Positions 46,442 to 57,872 of a stretch of DNA of 64,000 nt are shown piece after piece (positions within the stretch are counted from its first letter, which is position 1; every line of letters starts with the position of its first letter). This DNA is from Mycogone perniciosa (lineage: Eukaryota > Ascomycota > Sordariomycetes > Hypocreales > Hypocreaceae): the NCBI GenBank assembly GCA_025331125.1, contig JAOALB010000009.1, positions 1-64,000 of the forward strand, read 5' to 3'. The notes under the pieces are model-generated. The model worked only from the letters and a program-made list of their open reading frames with translations. It had not been told where the DNA came from and made no database searches. The position numbers were made by a program, and so were the translations under genes.

Positions 46442-47922
46442 ATGGATAAGATCCCCAAGTTTAGGCGCAAGCCTAAACCCCCGGCCATTGAGACGTCGAT
46501 CGATCGCACCATCGGCGACGCCAACGAGAACGGCAGCGGCAATAATCCGACGCAGCAGCAGCCGCAGCCGCAAAAGCCGAGTAAGATGACGGCTTTCCGA
46601 AGTCTGCGACTGCGCGGGCCAGCGAAGCGAGCGAGAGACAGTCCACCTTCAGACCTTGCGGCGACTCCCCCTGCGCCGGCCATTGTCGCCCAAGATGGGA
46701 TCCAGTCTCCCCGCAAAGCCCAGCGACCGAGATCGCAGCCCGAACGACAGCCACAGAAGAATGGCCACAGGCTGCCGCCCAAGTTGCCGGCATTCTTGTC
46801 ATTATCGCAGCAAGGTACGTGATCTGTGTTAGAATCGGGCATCGGGAGGGCTATCGCCGTATCGCTAACATACGACCTACTACGCCAGAAATCGATAGCA
46901 AGTTTCAGGAACTCACATGGGGCGAAAGGAATCGACTCGCGCAAGGCATGCGAAACGAAAGCCCAGAGGACTCCCGATGGGCGTTGTACAAACAAGCCGA
47001 TACCCACGATAAAATGGACCGTTACATGAACATCAGGCCCTGGACCCATAATCGTGTGAAACTCCAGGTCCCCGAGAACGAGTTCGACTATGTCAACGCA
47101 TCTCTCATCACCATCGCTTCCCCGACCGACGCTACCAAGCCGCCGCTCCGCTACATCGCCATGCAGGGCCCTACTGAGCCCTCATTTGACTACGTCTGGC
47201 GCATGATCGCAGAACAGATCAGCTCGCCTGCCGTCATTGTACAACTCACGAGTATGATCGAGGCCAACACCGTCAAGTGCGATCAGTACTTTCCTGTGGA
47301 TGAGGAATACGCTGTCTGGGACATAAACGAGGACAATCTATGGGGTGACGACTGGAAGGCCCAGCTCACCTACGACTCCATGGAGGAGCTCGCTGGCGGT
47401 GCTATCGACAAGCGCAAACTGCTATTACACGTTGACGGAGAAGCTGAACCCCGGGTCATCTGGCACTTTCTCTATCGACGCTGGCCCGACTTCGGCGTTC
47501 CGACCCTGGAAGATCTAGACGGTTTCTTCGAGCTGATGAAACTTTCTCGGCAGCACAGCAATCCATTCAGCGCACGCATCATACACTGCAGCGCTGGTGT
47601 CGGCCGTACGGGCACTTTCATCTGTCTTGAGCATTTGGTGAGGGAGCTTGAGTCAGGAGCCCTCGAAAGATACAATACGCCTAGAGAGCAGTCGGACTTT
47701 GTCTACGATGCCGTTGACGCCCTGCGACAACAACGTCGCGGCATGGTCCAGGGTGATATCCAGTATCGGTTCATCTATCAAGTCATGCGCAAGCTCTGGC
47801 AAGACAAATACAGCGGTAACGACGACGACTCTAGCAGCAGCGAGCCAGCGGCTAAGAGGCTCGAAATTGCAGATCCGTTCACAGATGCGGCTGGAGGTCC
47901 TGGTCCAAAGACTACAAGTTAG
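46442..47922 (+). CDS. Protein tyrosine phosphatase (classical PTP)
   Basis: Dephosphorylates phosphotyrosine, in fungi often on MAP kinases. Two exons: 46442-46814 and 46889-47922, giving 468 residues. Start MDKIPKFRRKPKPPAIE. The first ~125 residues are basic and Pro/Gln-rich, with no fold visible. Splicing gives SLSQQEIDSKFQEL, and the catalytic domain runs from about 130 to 435: FDYVNASLI, YIAMQGPTEPSFDYVWRMI, KCDQYFP, WPDFGVPT (the general-acid loop) and HCSAGVGRTGTFICLEHL with the nucleophilic Cys at about 357. The late Q-loop RRGMVQGDIQYRFIYQ is also present. All catalytic elements are intact. Whether it is the Ptp1/Pyp1 or Ptp2/3 counterpart is not clear. The C-terminus has a short acidic Ser run (DDDSSSSE). 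Confidence 0.93.
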
Positions 47923-48788
47923 CGACTCCCGAAGGCACGGCCCAACCGGCTTTTTAATAGATCGAAGACGCCTGGGAAGCCTCGATTGAATCTCTGGGGC
48001 TAGGATGCCTTAGACCCTTTTCCTTCATCTTGTGTTCTTGAAGGAGCCCCATCGTTTCTTTTCATTCCTTTTCTTTTTTTGTATTTTCTTCCCCCTTTTT
48101 TTCTGATACCTTAATTGCATGAGTGGCCAGCCCGGCGAGGCTAAGAAAAGCATTTTTGCCTTGTTCTTTTTGTCTCTTATTGTCAGCGACATGCGTACGG
48201 TTTTCTTTTTACTGTTTTTACCTCCACCCTCTGTATCCTTTGATTCCTGGAATATGATGGGGTTGCTCTAGGGCTTTGGGGTTGTTTTTGGTTTGTGTGA
48301 TTGGGAAATACAAAGTTTGTGATAGGATAGAGGCTACACAAAGCATTCGGCATTGAACGAGGCGGGAACACCTGGATTGGCATTTGCCAAGCAAGGGCAT
48401 TATGGAACACATGTATAGTACTGGAAACCAAGATAGAAGATAAAACGGGCATTGCTATCACATTGTTTTGATAGAAGCGGTTTCTAGACGTTTTTTTAAC
48501 AGCGGTGTTTTTGAGGCTGGCCTAAATACGCAGCAATGCTCTTCATTTTCAAAGCAAACCAGACCAAAAAAAGAATACATACAGTCTTCAACAAAAACTC
48601 CATCCGATCATTATCTCCTTATGTATGAGTGTGTATGTATATGATATACTATATCAAAGGGGCAAGGTTCAACATATGGACAATCTAACAACCTAAGCAT
48701 ATATTCCCTCCTTTTTCCGAAAACTACAGCCATTACTCAAGAAGACTCTAACATCATGAACAAAAGAAAAGCTGACAACTAGAAATTA
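47923..48788. other. Intergenic between convergent PTP and mucin genes
   Basis: 866 bp. T-rich runs at about 48055-48110 fit a 3' untranslated region of the PTP gene. No reading frame is supported. Confidence 0.6.
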
Positions 48789-51334
48789 TCAAGGAGGGCT
48801 GACTGTGACTGTGACGGTCTCCTTCTCCTTTTCGGTCACCGTGACAGTAAAGTAGACCGATACAGTGGGTGTCCCGTTAACCACCTGTGTTGTAACAGGA
48901 ACGCCACTGTTGACTGCGTTCTCGCTGACCACAGCGGTAGGAGTTATGGCTTCGGGGATGGGGACCAGTACCAGACTGGTGGGGTTCGGCGTGGGGAGGT
49001 CAGACGAGTTGTCTTGCACGAGTTGGCTGCTCGTGGTGGTGGTAGTGACGAAGGTGGTGGGTGTTGATTGAGGATTCCCTGGGTTAATGATGGGTTTGGT
49101 GATAGTGGTTGATCCTTCGCTGCTAGTGGATGGGGAGGTTGTGACTGGCTCGGGGCTCTGAGATGTTGGGGGGGCTGATGAAGGCTGAGGGCTAGGAGAG
49201 GGTGTAGTAGGAGGTTGAGGAGATGGTGAGGGAGGCCGGTCACTGATGGTGATGACGGTTGTGAGAGTTACAAGGGGAGGCCCAGCTGAGGTCGTCGTTA
49301 CAGGCGCAGCCAGAGTCGTGGTTTGAACATCCGAGGTGCTTTGCCCGCCACTTGTCCCGAGGATGCTCTCGGCATCGGTGATATCATGGCAGCCAACTAC
49401 AACTCCCGCCGTGTTCCTCATTGGTAGTGCATAGCACTTCATGCTGGAGGCGTCACACGCTTGAAGGACAAAGACACCATTAGGACCGCATCGTGCCAGT
49501 TGGCCGTCGATACAGGCCGCTTGGGTGCCGGTGCAAGCAGATTGGGGAGTCAGAGTGGCAAATCGGGAGTTGTAGTCCTTTGCCTCGGCGAGATTGCTTG
49601 CATATACATCCGCAGGGACTGTTGAGGTGCCTGTGGGGAACGGACTGGTGTTGGCGGTCGGGACAGCGAGATTAGGGGCACCGGTTGGCTGTACAGTTGG
49701 GATGACTGAGAAGAAGGATGTGGAAGTGGAAGTGGACGTGGAAGTGGATATAGATGAAGATTGGGTCGGAGGTGGAGGTGGAGATGGTGTTATGGAGGTC
49801 GTCAAAGTCGAGGGGGCAGAGGTGGAAGAGGCTGTAGGGGGGGGCTCAGTTGACGAAGTAATCGTTGATTCAGGGTTTGCAGGTGTAATTGACACGATGG
49901 TAGTCGAGCCAGTGCTACTGCTCACAGATGAGACACTTGATGTGGTGGAAGCCGTGGTGATTAGTGTCGCCGGAGCTGTTGTCGTTTGGGCCAAGGTTGT
50001 TGTCGTGTTCAGGAACGAGGTCTCGCTCGTCTCTGGAGTGAGGACCAATGTTGAGCTGAAAGTGACAGAATTCGTAGACAGACTAGTGGTCGTCCCGGAA
50101 GTAGAATTGGCGGGTGCCTCAGTTGTAAGTGGTGAATCACTGGAAGATGCCGTAGTGGACGAGGCCGGGGCCGTTGTGGTCTCCTGAGTCTGTGGGCTCG
50201 AGATCAAAGACTCCACGGTTGTCGATATGGTGGCGGTGGTAGGCGCAGGTTGTCCATCAGTTGTGGTCGTCTCCAGACCAACAGTAAAAGTTGGGATAAC
50301 TCTGGTGGTAGAAGGCGGGCTAATGGAGCTTGTGGAAACCGTTTCTGTGCTCGTAGGTTGGAGCTCTGTAGTAGATGAACCGATCACGGTGCTTGGGGGT
50401 CCCGTCTGCGTCGTTAAAGGAGCTGTTTCGGCGGTTGAAAGGCTAGCAAGTGTCGTGGAGTCACCACCCCCCTTTCCCACCGAGGTTGAGTTTGTTGTTA
50501 CGGTTTCAGCTCCCGTTGCAGGAACTGTTTGTGTGCTTGTAGAACCGGTTTCAGTAGTCGAAGGACCAGTTTGTGTAGTCAGGTTTCCCGTCTCTGTCGA
50601 AACTGTTTGTGAGGTTGAGGAACCTGCCTGGGTTGTTGAAGATGCCACTGCTGTAGTTGAAGACGCCACACTCGTGGTTGTGGCCTCAGCAGTCGTGGTC
50701 TCGGCAGTTGTTCCGGGAGATGTCTTTGTGCTGGGAGACGTAGTTTGCTGTGCAAGTTCGGTGGTTGTCGAGGCGATACTACTAGCAGTATTGGCGGTGC
50801 TAGATTCCACCGTAGTAGTGGTTGGCGCTGGTACGGTCTCAACTGACGAGGCAGCTTCTGAAGATGTCTCTGGCGCATGACTGGTCGTCGTTGGGACTGA
50901 ACTCCCCCCCACACTCGTTGTTGAATCTACGATAGGTATTACTGATATTCCTACCGAGGAGGAGGTCTGAGGCTCAGTAAAGGCACCCGTGAGGAATGAA
51001 TCCGGGATGCTAATAGTTGAAGTTGTTAAGGTCTGGAAGATCGGATGGGGAGTCGATCCGGTAGGGGAGCTATCACTGGGTTAGTTACCAAGAAACCGGT
51101 GCTTCTTTAGAGAACAACAAAGCACATTACATACCCAGATGCGTCAACGGTGCCTGTTTCGGCTCGTGGAGCTCTACGACTCAACGTTAGAGAGATGTTG
51201 ATGCCAAGTAGGTAAAAGGAGTAGCAAGGGCAAGCTTACATTCTGCCGGCCCACCTCAGAGGACCAGCCTGTGAGAGTTGGGCAGCCAAAAGAAGGCAAA
51301 GGGCGATGCTGGATCGCATATTACAGAACATCAT
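48789..51334 (-). CDS. Secreted Ser/Thr-rich mucin-like cell-surface protein with a Cys domain
   Basis: Three exons on the minus strand: 51334-51240, 51173-51135 and 51075-48789, giving 806 residues. The first exon encodes a signal peptide (MRSSIALCLLLAAQLSQAG, from Met6). Most of the protein is Thr/Ser/Val with TTT, STT and TET runs, expected to be heavily O-mannosylated. At about residues 445-520 there is one folded-looking segment: SRFATLTPQSACTGTQAACI, DGQLARCGPNGVFVLQAC, KCYALP and VVGCHD, with six cysteines. Its spacing recalls the CBM19-like chitin-binding segments at the ends of fungal chitinases and wall proteins; this match is from memory and tentative. The C-terminus, TVTVTVSPP, has no hydrophobic tail, so GPI anchoring is unlikely. 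Probably a secreted wall-associated mucin; function unknown. Confidence 0.85.
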
Positions 51335-52626
51335 GAAAGAGAGATGCTGCACTTGGGGGAAGGAGAGAAATCGAGCGATTGAAATTGGTCAAGATCAACG
51401 ACAGTGATTGTTGATTACACCAAAAAAGGGAAGAAAAAACAAGAAATGTGAATGGACAAATAGCAATGAACAATGTTGTTGATTCTTGGCGCGATTGTTG
51501 CAGACGCCGCCACAGATTGACAAAGAGAGTGTTGACTGTGCGAAGACAACAGAGCCAAACAAAGGTGAATGAGAATATTAGACTCTGATTGTTTTGTGAG
51601 CCGTAGTTGTTTGGCAAGAAAGGCTGAGAGAATGTGTAGCTGAGAGATAGATGCTGTGTATGTAAGTGAGCCAGCCGAGAGAGACAAGAGAGAGATCGAC
51701 AGAGAAAAGAACAGAAAGAGAAGAGAAGAGCGAGAAAGAGAGAAAGAAAACAATCAGATACAAGAGAGACACCACATGCAACCTTATTCAATGGAGCAGA
51801 CAATAGATGGGAACGAGATTCATTGGAAAGGGATCGCCGTCCGCATTTTGTATCCTCTCGCATAGCCCACATGACATTCACGGAGGAACAGTGAAGCCCG
51901 TGGAAATTGCACGACCCAATTCCAAGGCCCTCTATCTGCATCTTGCCTAAAATAAGTCCGTTTCATGGCTTTCATAGGCACAGAGTGTCTGGTGTTTCCG
52001 CGCGGTTGCTCTGTCTGTACTCCGTATTGCCCTATTCGTACAGCCGCCGTCTGGGCTGTGAAGCTGTCATGGCCAATCGTCTTCGCCCCACTGCTGTGAC
52101 CTGAGCTGAGTGGAACAGCGCTTTTGCAACAATAAGCGCCTGTCATTTCTTCATTTCCTTCATTTTCTTCATTTTCTTCATTTTTCCTCTCCTCCATCAT
52201 TGAATCCGGTTTCTTTCTTCTTTTCTTCTTCTTTTCGGACATTTCGTATTAGTGGCGCAATGTTCTGGGCTCGTAAAGCTGTGCTCCGTACGGAGTACTT
52301 CGTACACAGTGAATCGAACAGATAAGCAAGCTGCTGCTAAGAATAGCATCTGCAATTTACTACGGAGTTACTACGGAGTACTAGCCGCTGATTCACTCGA
52401 TATCGTATTCGAGATTCACCTTGAAACGTAAAACGTATACTACCAGTTGACATCTTATAAATTGTACAGCATCACATCATATGCCATGACATGACATGAC
52501 ATGACCCATCACATCTTATTCGTACATTGCATCCAAGGGTATCATCACGTCCCTGCCTCCGTTGAACTCTCCCTCGAACGCCTTCCCATGTTCTATGCCT
52601 TTCATACGCCTGTGCACAAAGCAACA
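51335..52626. other. Intergenic with purine tract and microsatellites
   Basis: 1.3 kb holding the promoter and leader of the mucin gene and the 3' side of the PPR-like gene. It contains a purine-rich AGAGA tract (about 51673-51771), a TTCATTTTC-type microsatellite (about 52146-52190), a (CATGA)n run (about 52485-52503), and TACGGAGTA copies at 52018-52026, 52285-52297 and 52372-52380. No gene is visible. Confidence 0.65.
51673..51771 (+). repeat. Polypurine (GA-rich) tract
   Basis: A near-continuous run of A and G (AGAGAGA, AAAGAGAAAG patterns) about 100 bp long. It lies about 340-440 bp upstream of the mucin start, so on that gene's strand it is a CT-rich promoter element or leader. Confidence 0.85.
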
Positions 52627-55600
52627 TCACTCCTGCGAGGCCGAGGCCTCTGCCTCTTGTCTAGTCCACTCGCGATGGCGCACCCACTCCAGCACACGCG
52701 CCAGTGCAGCTATTGATTCATCCTCTTGCATCTCCGCATATGCCTTCACAGCCTCATCGTCAGGCCATGTCCAGTCCAGCCCGGCCTCGCCAATGGCCTC
52801 CTGAAGTGATTCGACCACTCCGTCTTCAAGCATTGGCTCGGCAAAGAGTCGGAATGCACACAGAGGTTCGGAGAAGTCCGCATAAGGCGGCGGTTCGTCC
52901 AGCTCAGACAATGCTTCCACAACATCTGGCTGTCCCCACTCCTCAATGAGCCACCTCAGCACCTTAGCCATCTCTTCAAATTCGCCCACGTAAGCAAGTG
53001 AGAGCATGTATCCATAAGCATGCTCGCTCCTGACAGGGTCTTTCCGCCACATCATTCGATCTAACGCGGCCACATGGTAGGCGCCGAGCAGTCCTTGGCT
53101 CTCTTTCTCCTGAGCTGTCAGGGTGTTGAACAGCTCCTTCATCCGAGCTGCTCCCTTGCTCAGCAGAAGATGCGGTGACTCAGGCCCTAGCCCAGGTTCC
53201 AATAAGACCTGTTGCCTCTCTTCCCGATCCCTAGACCGCCGGTCGTACAAAAATCGCATCGAGTTGCATTCTGCTTCTGAATCGTCCGATGTCAGGTCTG
53301 CCGAAAGTTGGACAAGCTCCCACCTGGCGGCTTTTCGCATGCACTTATTCAACTGAGCGAATGTGGACAGAGGCGCTCCATGCCGTCCGTCGATCTGCTC
53401 AATGGCATAAAAGAATAGCCTCAACTGCTCAGCAAGAGATATCCTCAAGGCACCATGATGTTGTGATAGATTTTTCAGTATTGACCCCCAAATGAATTCA
53501 ACCCATGGGGACCGATCTGAGTCCAACCGCACCCCTGTGATACGAATTGCCCGCATCATATGCTTTGCTGTGCGTCTTTCCTGTCGCGTTAATACTTGAA
53601 TGTAAGCCGAAAAGAGACCGATATCAATTTCCCTTACAACCTCTGAGTCTGAATCGCCAGTCATAAGGGCGTGAATCACAGTGTTATCCTCAGTGCTTTC
53701 ACCCAAATATCGGTGGGCCGTGTCTAAAGACTCAGCATTTGCCACCAGGACTCGGAGACAGGCATCTTTCGGGTGGATTCCGTCAAGTCGCATCTGTTGG
53801 TATAGTTGAGCAACACTCGGTGGCTGAAGTCGAGCTCTTTCAAATTCCGCCAGATTAGCTTCCTGCTGAGTAGGGAAATTTAGGGCTTTGTCTCCAGGCA
53901 GACATCTAGAATGTGTGTCGGCTTCCCGAAGCATTAGCTTCTCGAACATCGCGGCATACTGGGGAGGGCCGGGTTTTAACCCTGCTTCAGGTGGGTTCCG
54001 AAACCTCTGCCAGGCCTCTTGTGCATTTCGAGTCGCTCTAATCGAAGCCTCCCATATGCTCAGACTTCGGTCCTTATCGAGTGCAGTTCGCAGTTGAATA
54101 GTCGGGGTCCCATCAGGAGACATGCCCTGGAGAATGTCGACGGCATCATCCCTCTCCTCTTTGGCAAATCCAGCTTCTTGCATCAACATTCCCGCTTGCA
54201 CAGCCCGGCTCCAATTATCCTCAGGATCAGTAGTCTCATCCATGCCATCGCCAGGCTGCAGATACGGTGGCCATGTTGCCGCATGCCGTGAAGAGCTGTG
54301 CATTTCTGTTTGGTTTTTCGGCAAACCGGCTAGAGCATCCCTGATTGCTCGAAACCCTTCTCGGCCCACATGTAAAGGCTGCTCCAGGCCAGCCGACATA
54401 GCGAGCAGTATCCTCTGAGCCTCCCAGAAGAATGCATTTGGCGAAGCTCTTTGAGCGGCCTGCATTCGAGGCTGCGGCCGAAAAAGTCTGAGGGTGTTGT
54501 TGAAAACCACACATTGAGATTCGTAGATCTTCCCTGGAGGAATTGGAAAAGTCGCAATCGCCTCGATGTATTGTACGGCTATCTCGGCCAATTTTGGCAT
54601 CAACCTAGGCTCAAGGCGAAGGCAATGATGCGCCAGCATGGTCATGGTAAGATCCAAATCGGCCGGGCGGATGTCCCGTGTCGGATGTGATTGTTGCGCT
54701 CCCCATTTGCGTCTCATTGGGTTTGTGCACGACTTGCGACAATATTCGATAAGGGAGCTCAGTGTTTTGACTTCGGTGAAAGCCGAGGACTCTCGGATAA
54801 GGAAGTTCAAAATGAAGGTAGGCTTGTAAGAATCTCGTTCCAGAAATCGCTGGCATCGGACATTGTCCGTCTTCCCTTCAAGGACGTATAGATAATAATC
54901 CAGATCCTCCGGTTTATGTCCATTCCTATGCACAATGTCCATAATCTCATCCCATTCTTGTGGGGTTGGTAACAGATTCAGAAGCGTCTCCTGGCCTGGA
55001 AGCTGTGGTTCTTCTTTACGAAGCAACATCTGCAATAACACAATTGGAAGGCGCATGCTACGAGTTATTGCTGCCTGTGTTTTCCAATGCTGAGAGTCAG
55101 CATCAGGTTCGAGCACTCGCTTGAGCAAAAGATTTGGTGTTAGGCTTCCCCAAGACTTCTTCAGCTTGTGCCTAGGTCCAAGTTGGCGTGAAGGATGTTG
55201 GCATTCCAGGGTCTCTGGCAGGGCTCCCACATCCACGGCTTCATTTTCATATCGGAAATCGACTTTTTTGGCCAGGAATTCGTTGTGATCGTGCGTCCTC
55301 CTCACCCCATACCGTCGATCCAGTGATCTGGTGGGTTGCGCATCCCAGCGGGGGGGGGTTCGGTTACTCAAGGAGTCAGAACACTCGCCCTGCAGAGATA
55401 GAGGTGTATGTCTGTGCAACCTCGTGCTCGTTCCCACTGTAGGGCTTTTTCGAGGAGAGGCAGTGAGCCCTTCGGTCAGGCCGCCATGTTGCTCGAATCC
55501 AGACGTATTCGTGTCATAATGTCTCGTAGCGACGGCAACTTGAGACGCAAACCCGTGGTGATTGCATCCTTGCGAGAATATCAGGTAGGATATCTGTATA

Positions 55601-55722
55601 AACACACAGTTAGCCCTTGGGTGCATCCATTGAGCTGCGAGACGGCTCACCAAGGGTCTATGGAACAGATCATGCGGCATGCGCCGCCTTCGCTCCAACT
55701 CCCGTGTTGCATTTCTGAGCAT
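52627..55722 (-). CDS. Large pentatricopeptide-like, probably mitochondrial protein
   Basis: A single open frame of 1031 residues from the ATG at 55722. The first residues, MLRNATRELERRRR, are basic with no early acidic residue and would fit mitochondrial import. From about residue 190 the protein is helical, with scattered PPR-like units, for example TPQEWDEIMDIVHRNGHKPE followed by DLDYYLYVLEGK, and AQLYQQMRLDGIHPKDACLR. Later come EHAYGYMLSLAYVGEFEEMA and KVLRWLIEEWG. I do not recognise a specific orthologue; proteins of this kind in filamentous fungi are usually mitochondrial RNA factors. Residues about 35-130 look unlike a conserved region (odd composition, NCVFIQISYLIFSQGC) and may contain an unrecognised intron near 55590, where GTGTGT..ATACAG sites occur. 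The stop follows EASASQE. Confidence 0.78.
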   Translation of the reverse strand: MLRNATRELERRRRMPHDLFHRPLVSRLAAQWMHPRANCVFIQISYLIFSQGCNHHGFASQVAVATRHYDTNTSGFEQHGGLTEGLTASPRKSPTVGTSTRLHRHTPLSLQGECSDSLSNRTPPRWDAQPTRSLDRRYGVRRTHDHNEFLAKKVDFRYENEAVDVGALPETLECQHPSRQLGPRHKLKKSWGSLTPNLLLKRVLEPDADSQHWKTQAAITRSMRLPIVLLQMLLRKEEPQLPGQETLLNLLPTPQEWDEIMDIVHRNGHKPEDLDYYLYVLEGKTDNVRCQRFLERDSYKPTFILNFLIRESSAFTEVKTLSSLIEYCRKSCTNPMRRKWGAQQSHPTRDIRPADLDLTMTMLAHHCLRLEPRLMPKLAEIAVQYIEAIATFPIPPGKIYESQCVVFNNTLRLFRPQPRMQAAQRASPNAFFWEAQRILLAMSAGLEQPLHVGREGFRAIRDALAGLPKNQTEMHSSSRHAATWPPYLQPGDGMDETTDPEDNWSRAVQAGMLMQEAGFAKEERDDAVDILQGMSPDGTPTIQLRTALDKDRSLSIWEASIRATRNAQEAWQRFRNPPEAGLKPGPPQYAAMFEKLMLREADTHSRCLPGDKALNFPTQQEANLAEFERARLQPPSVAQLYQQMRLDGIHPKDACLRVLVANAESLDTAHRYLGESTEDNTVIHALMTGDSDSEVVREIDIGLFSAYIQVLTRQERRTAKHMMRAIRITGVRLDSDRSPWVEFIWGSILKNLSQHHGALRISLAEQLRLFFYAIEQIDGRHGAPLSTFAQLNKCMRKAARWELVQLSADLTSDDSEAECNSMRFLYDRRSRDREERQQVLLEPGLGPESPHLLLSKGAARMKELFNTLTAQEKESQGLLGAYHVAALDRMMWRKDPVRSEHAYGYMLSLAYVGEFEEMAKVLRWLIEEWGQPDVVEALSELDEPPPYADFSEPLCAFRLFAEPMLEDGVVESLQEAIGEAGLDWTWPDDEAVKAYAEMQEDESIAALARVLEWVRHREWTRQEAEASASQE

Positions 55723-56292
55723 ACCTCCTCATAGCTCCAACATTGTCTCCAGATGGAAGTCGAAAAAAAAGTCGTTCTGGCGGGGGAAAAGAGGCGTTGA
55801 CAGGAGAGCTCCCTATAGTAAAGCATTTCGCGAAATGTCTGGAGCTAAGGTTGAAAATCATCCCGCGATGCAACAATCGGGGTGTGTCCAAAAGTGGGTC
55901 TCCGCATCCGGAACTGGGCAAGCAAGCAAGCAAGTCAGGCTTCAGAATCCCAAAGACAAAGGGATTTTATAGAACACGATTTTATATCACAATGCACAAT
56001 TTCTTGTATTATTTGAAATACGTTATGAAGGCTTTTGATCCCCCCGTACTACATGCTGTGCGGCATCCTTGGCTTTGACATTCTCATCGCCATCTTCCAG
56101 TTGAGGCATGTCAGGATGCAACGATTGAACGAAGCTACGGGTGTTTGTTCCCACTTCTGATCAAATGGCCGCTATATGCAAAGTATCAGGCCCTATCATC
56201 ATGACAAGCCATTTTAGTACAAACATGTTCACATGCCACGGTTAGGCTATTGGGGCGGGTTAGGGGGCATCTCCAAATGGTGTGATCTATCA
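55723..56292. other. Gap between the PPR-like gene start and prefoldin 3 stop
   Basis: 570 bp upstream of the PPR-like gene, AT-rich in the middle (about 55965-56030) with a (GCAA)4 run near 55918-55934. No gene is seen. Confidence 0.6.
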
Positions 56293-57178
56293 TTAACCGT
56301 CAATTTCCTTTGTTTTCTTCTTTTCTTTCTCCTCCTCCGCCTTTTCTTTCCTTTTTTGTACAACTTCCCAGTTGTACACTCTAGCAGTTGCGACCTCCAT
56401 CGTCTAGAGGGTTCGTGGTCAGCACTCTTCATTAGCCAATGTCCTGTGAGCCAACCCACCGTGATCTGCTCCCGAAGGAAATCCAAGTCTTCCTCGCAGT
56501 TGGAAAAGCTCGTCTTCGCGGTCGATAGCTTGGACGATAAGAGCGTTTCGGCCTCGTCTATGGGATAAGACAACATCACATTGGCCTGTACCAGTCAGCC
56601 CGACCCTTCCCAGCGTAAGAATCTGCGCCGTACCCCGAGCCAGATGTAAACCTCTTCTGTTGGCGGAATGTTTGCCTTGGCGTAGAGCGTATCGTTGAGC
56701 TCAAAGGTCGTCTCGATAGGTTCGGTCTCATCCTGATTCCCTGTGAGTCCGGTGTGCCTCCGACGTCCCTGGACAAGCGAACCTTTCTCAGCTTCAAAAA
56801 CTGCACCGTATCGAGTGTCTTCTGGATATCTGGGATTTTCTCTCTCAATCCCGTCATCCGGCGCTGCAGATTGAGCTCCATGAATTGGTATTTCCTACCA
56901 CGGGCTCATTAGCCCCCGTCCCATTGTAGCAGCCGCCAGTATCGTAGCTCACGAGATCATTTCCTGGAAGCTTCGAAGCGTAGGTTCGACATCTTCCCGC
57001 GATGCGACATAGTCCTCGACCTTGTCGACGAAGGGGGCATATGGGATTCCCCGTGGGTTGGTCGGAGTAGCATCCTTACCACTAGCAACCACAGTTAGCA
57101 TTTCTCGCTGATCATGTCACCGTGCAAATATTGATTTTCAGCTCACCTTGCCGCTGGCTTCTTCTCAGCGCTCGCCAT
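56293..57178 (-). CDS. PAC10: Prefoldin subunit 3 (Pac10/VBP1)
   Basis: Prefoldin hands nascent actin and tubulin to the TRiC/CCT chaperonin in the cytosol. Six exons on the minus strand: 57178-57147, 57081-56953, 56894-56783, 56732-56634, 56585-56460 and 56403-56293, giving 202 residues. Start MASAEKKPAASGKDAT. Junctions restore MISKYQFMELNLQRRM, then LKLRKDETEPIETTFEL, then EVYIWLGANVMLSYPIDEAE, then DFLREQITTMEVATARVYNW. That is the prefoldin-alpha layout: N-terminal coiled coil (about 55-95), beta-hairpins with YAKANIPP, and C-terminal coiled coil. VYNWEV followed by a charged KRKEKAEEEKEKKK tail is the family ending. Short exons with introns of 48-66 bp make this gene invisible in single-frame scans. 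Confidence 0.93.
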
Positions 57179-57872
57179 CTTCGCTGCCAGTACGTCCCTC
57201 AGCACACGGAAGGTTTGGAAGCTAGGTTCGTAGGTGGTGGCAGGCGACATTTCACCAACCAGTGGGCAGCTCACCTCGGTGAGGGGGAGATGGCGGGGTT
57301 CCCTCACCGAACAGTACAGGGTAGGTGAGCGGTTGACCGAGGTATTGCACGATGAACGAGATCTCAAAGATTTTATCACGTTGAAATAAATTTTAAATCA
57401 AAAGCGCGTGGTTTATAAATTGCTACATTATTTCCACAGGTACAGATAGAACTTCAATAATACATTGCGATCGGGAGATCCAGGTTGAATCCTGATAGTT
57501 GTGAAGACAACTCTCTTCTTCCACAAACGTTATGACCTCGCCGATAACTGACTTGTTGAAGACTGCAACAACCCGGTAGGTTAAGCAGAACCAACACATC
57601 TTCCCTGGAACAACATCGTGAATGTTGAAACACACATTTCTTCACTAACTAGAAATTTGGAAAATAAAAGTAACTTTTCTGCAGCTAAGAGTAGGATGGA
57701 GAGTTGAGTTAAGGTTGCCTTCTACATTAACAAACTTAACTTACACGAACTACTCCAATGTGAGCTTGATCTCAGTATATATTTCTCACTTTCCGCGCAA
57801 ACACAATGATGTTGTGCGCACAAAAATCATCACATCACCTGCAAGATATAACAACCTTCTATATATACCTTC
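57179..57872. other. AT-rich intergenic DNA, prefoldin promoter side
   Basis: 694 bp. The part from about 57370 to 57870 is clearly AT-richer than neighbouring genes. TATATATT at 57776-57783 lies about 95 bp before the next ATG and could be a TATA element for the orphan frame. Confidence 0.55.

Noticed and set aside
49594..50880. Long plus-strand Val-rich frames opposite the mucin gene
   Set aside because: They are antisense reflections of Thr/Ser codon repeats in the mucin exon; signal peptide, splice sites and Cys domain support only the minus strand.
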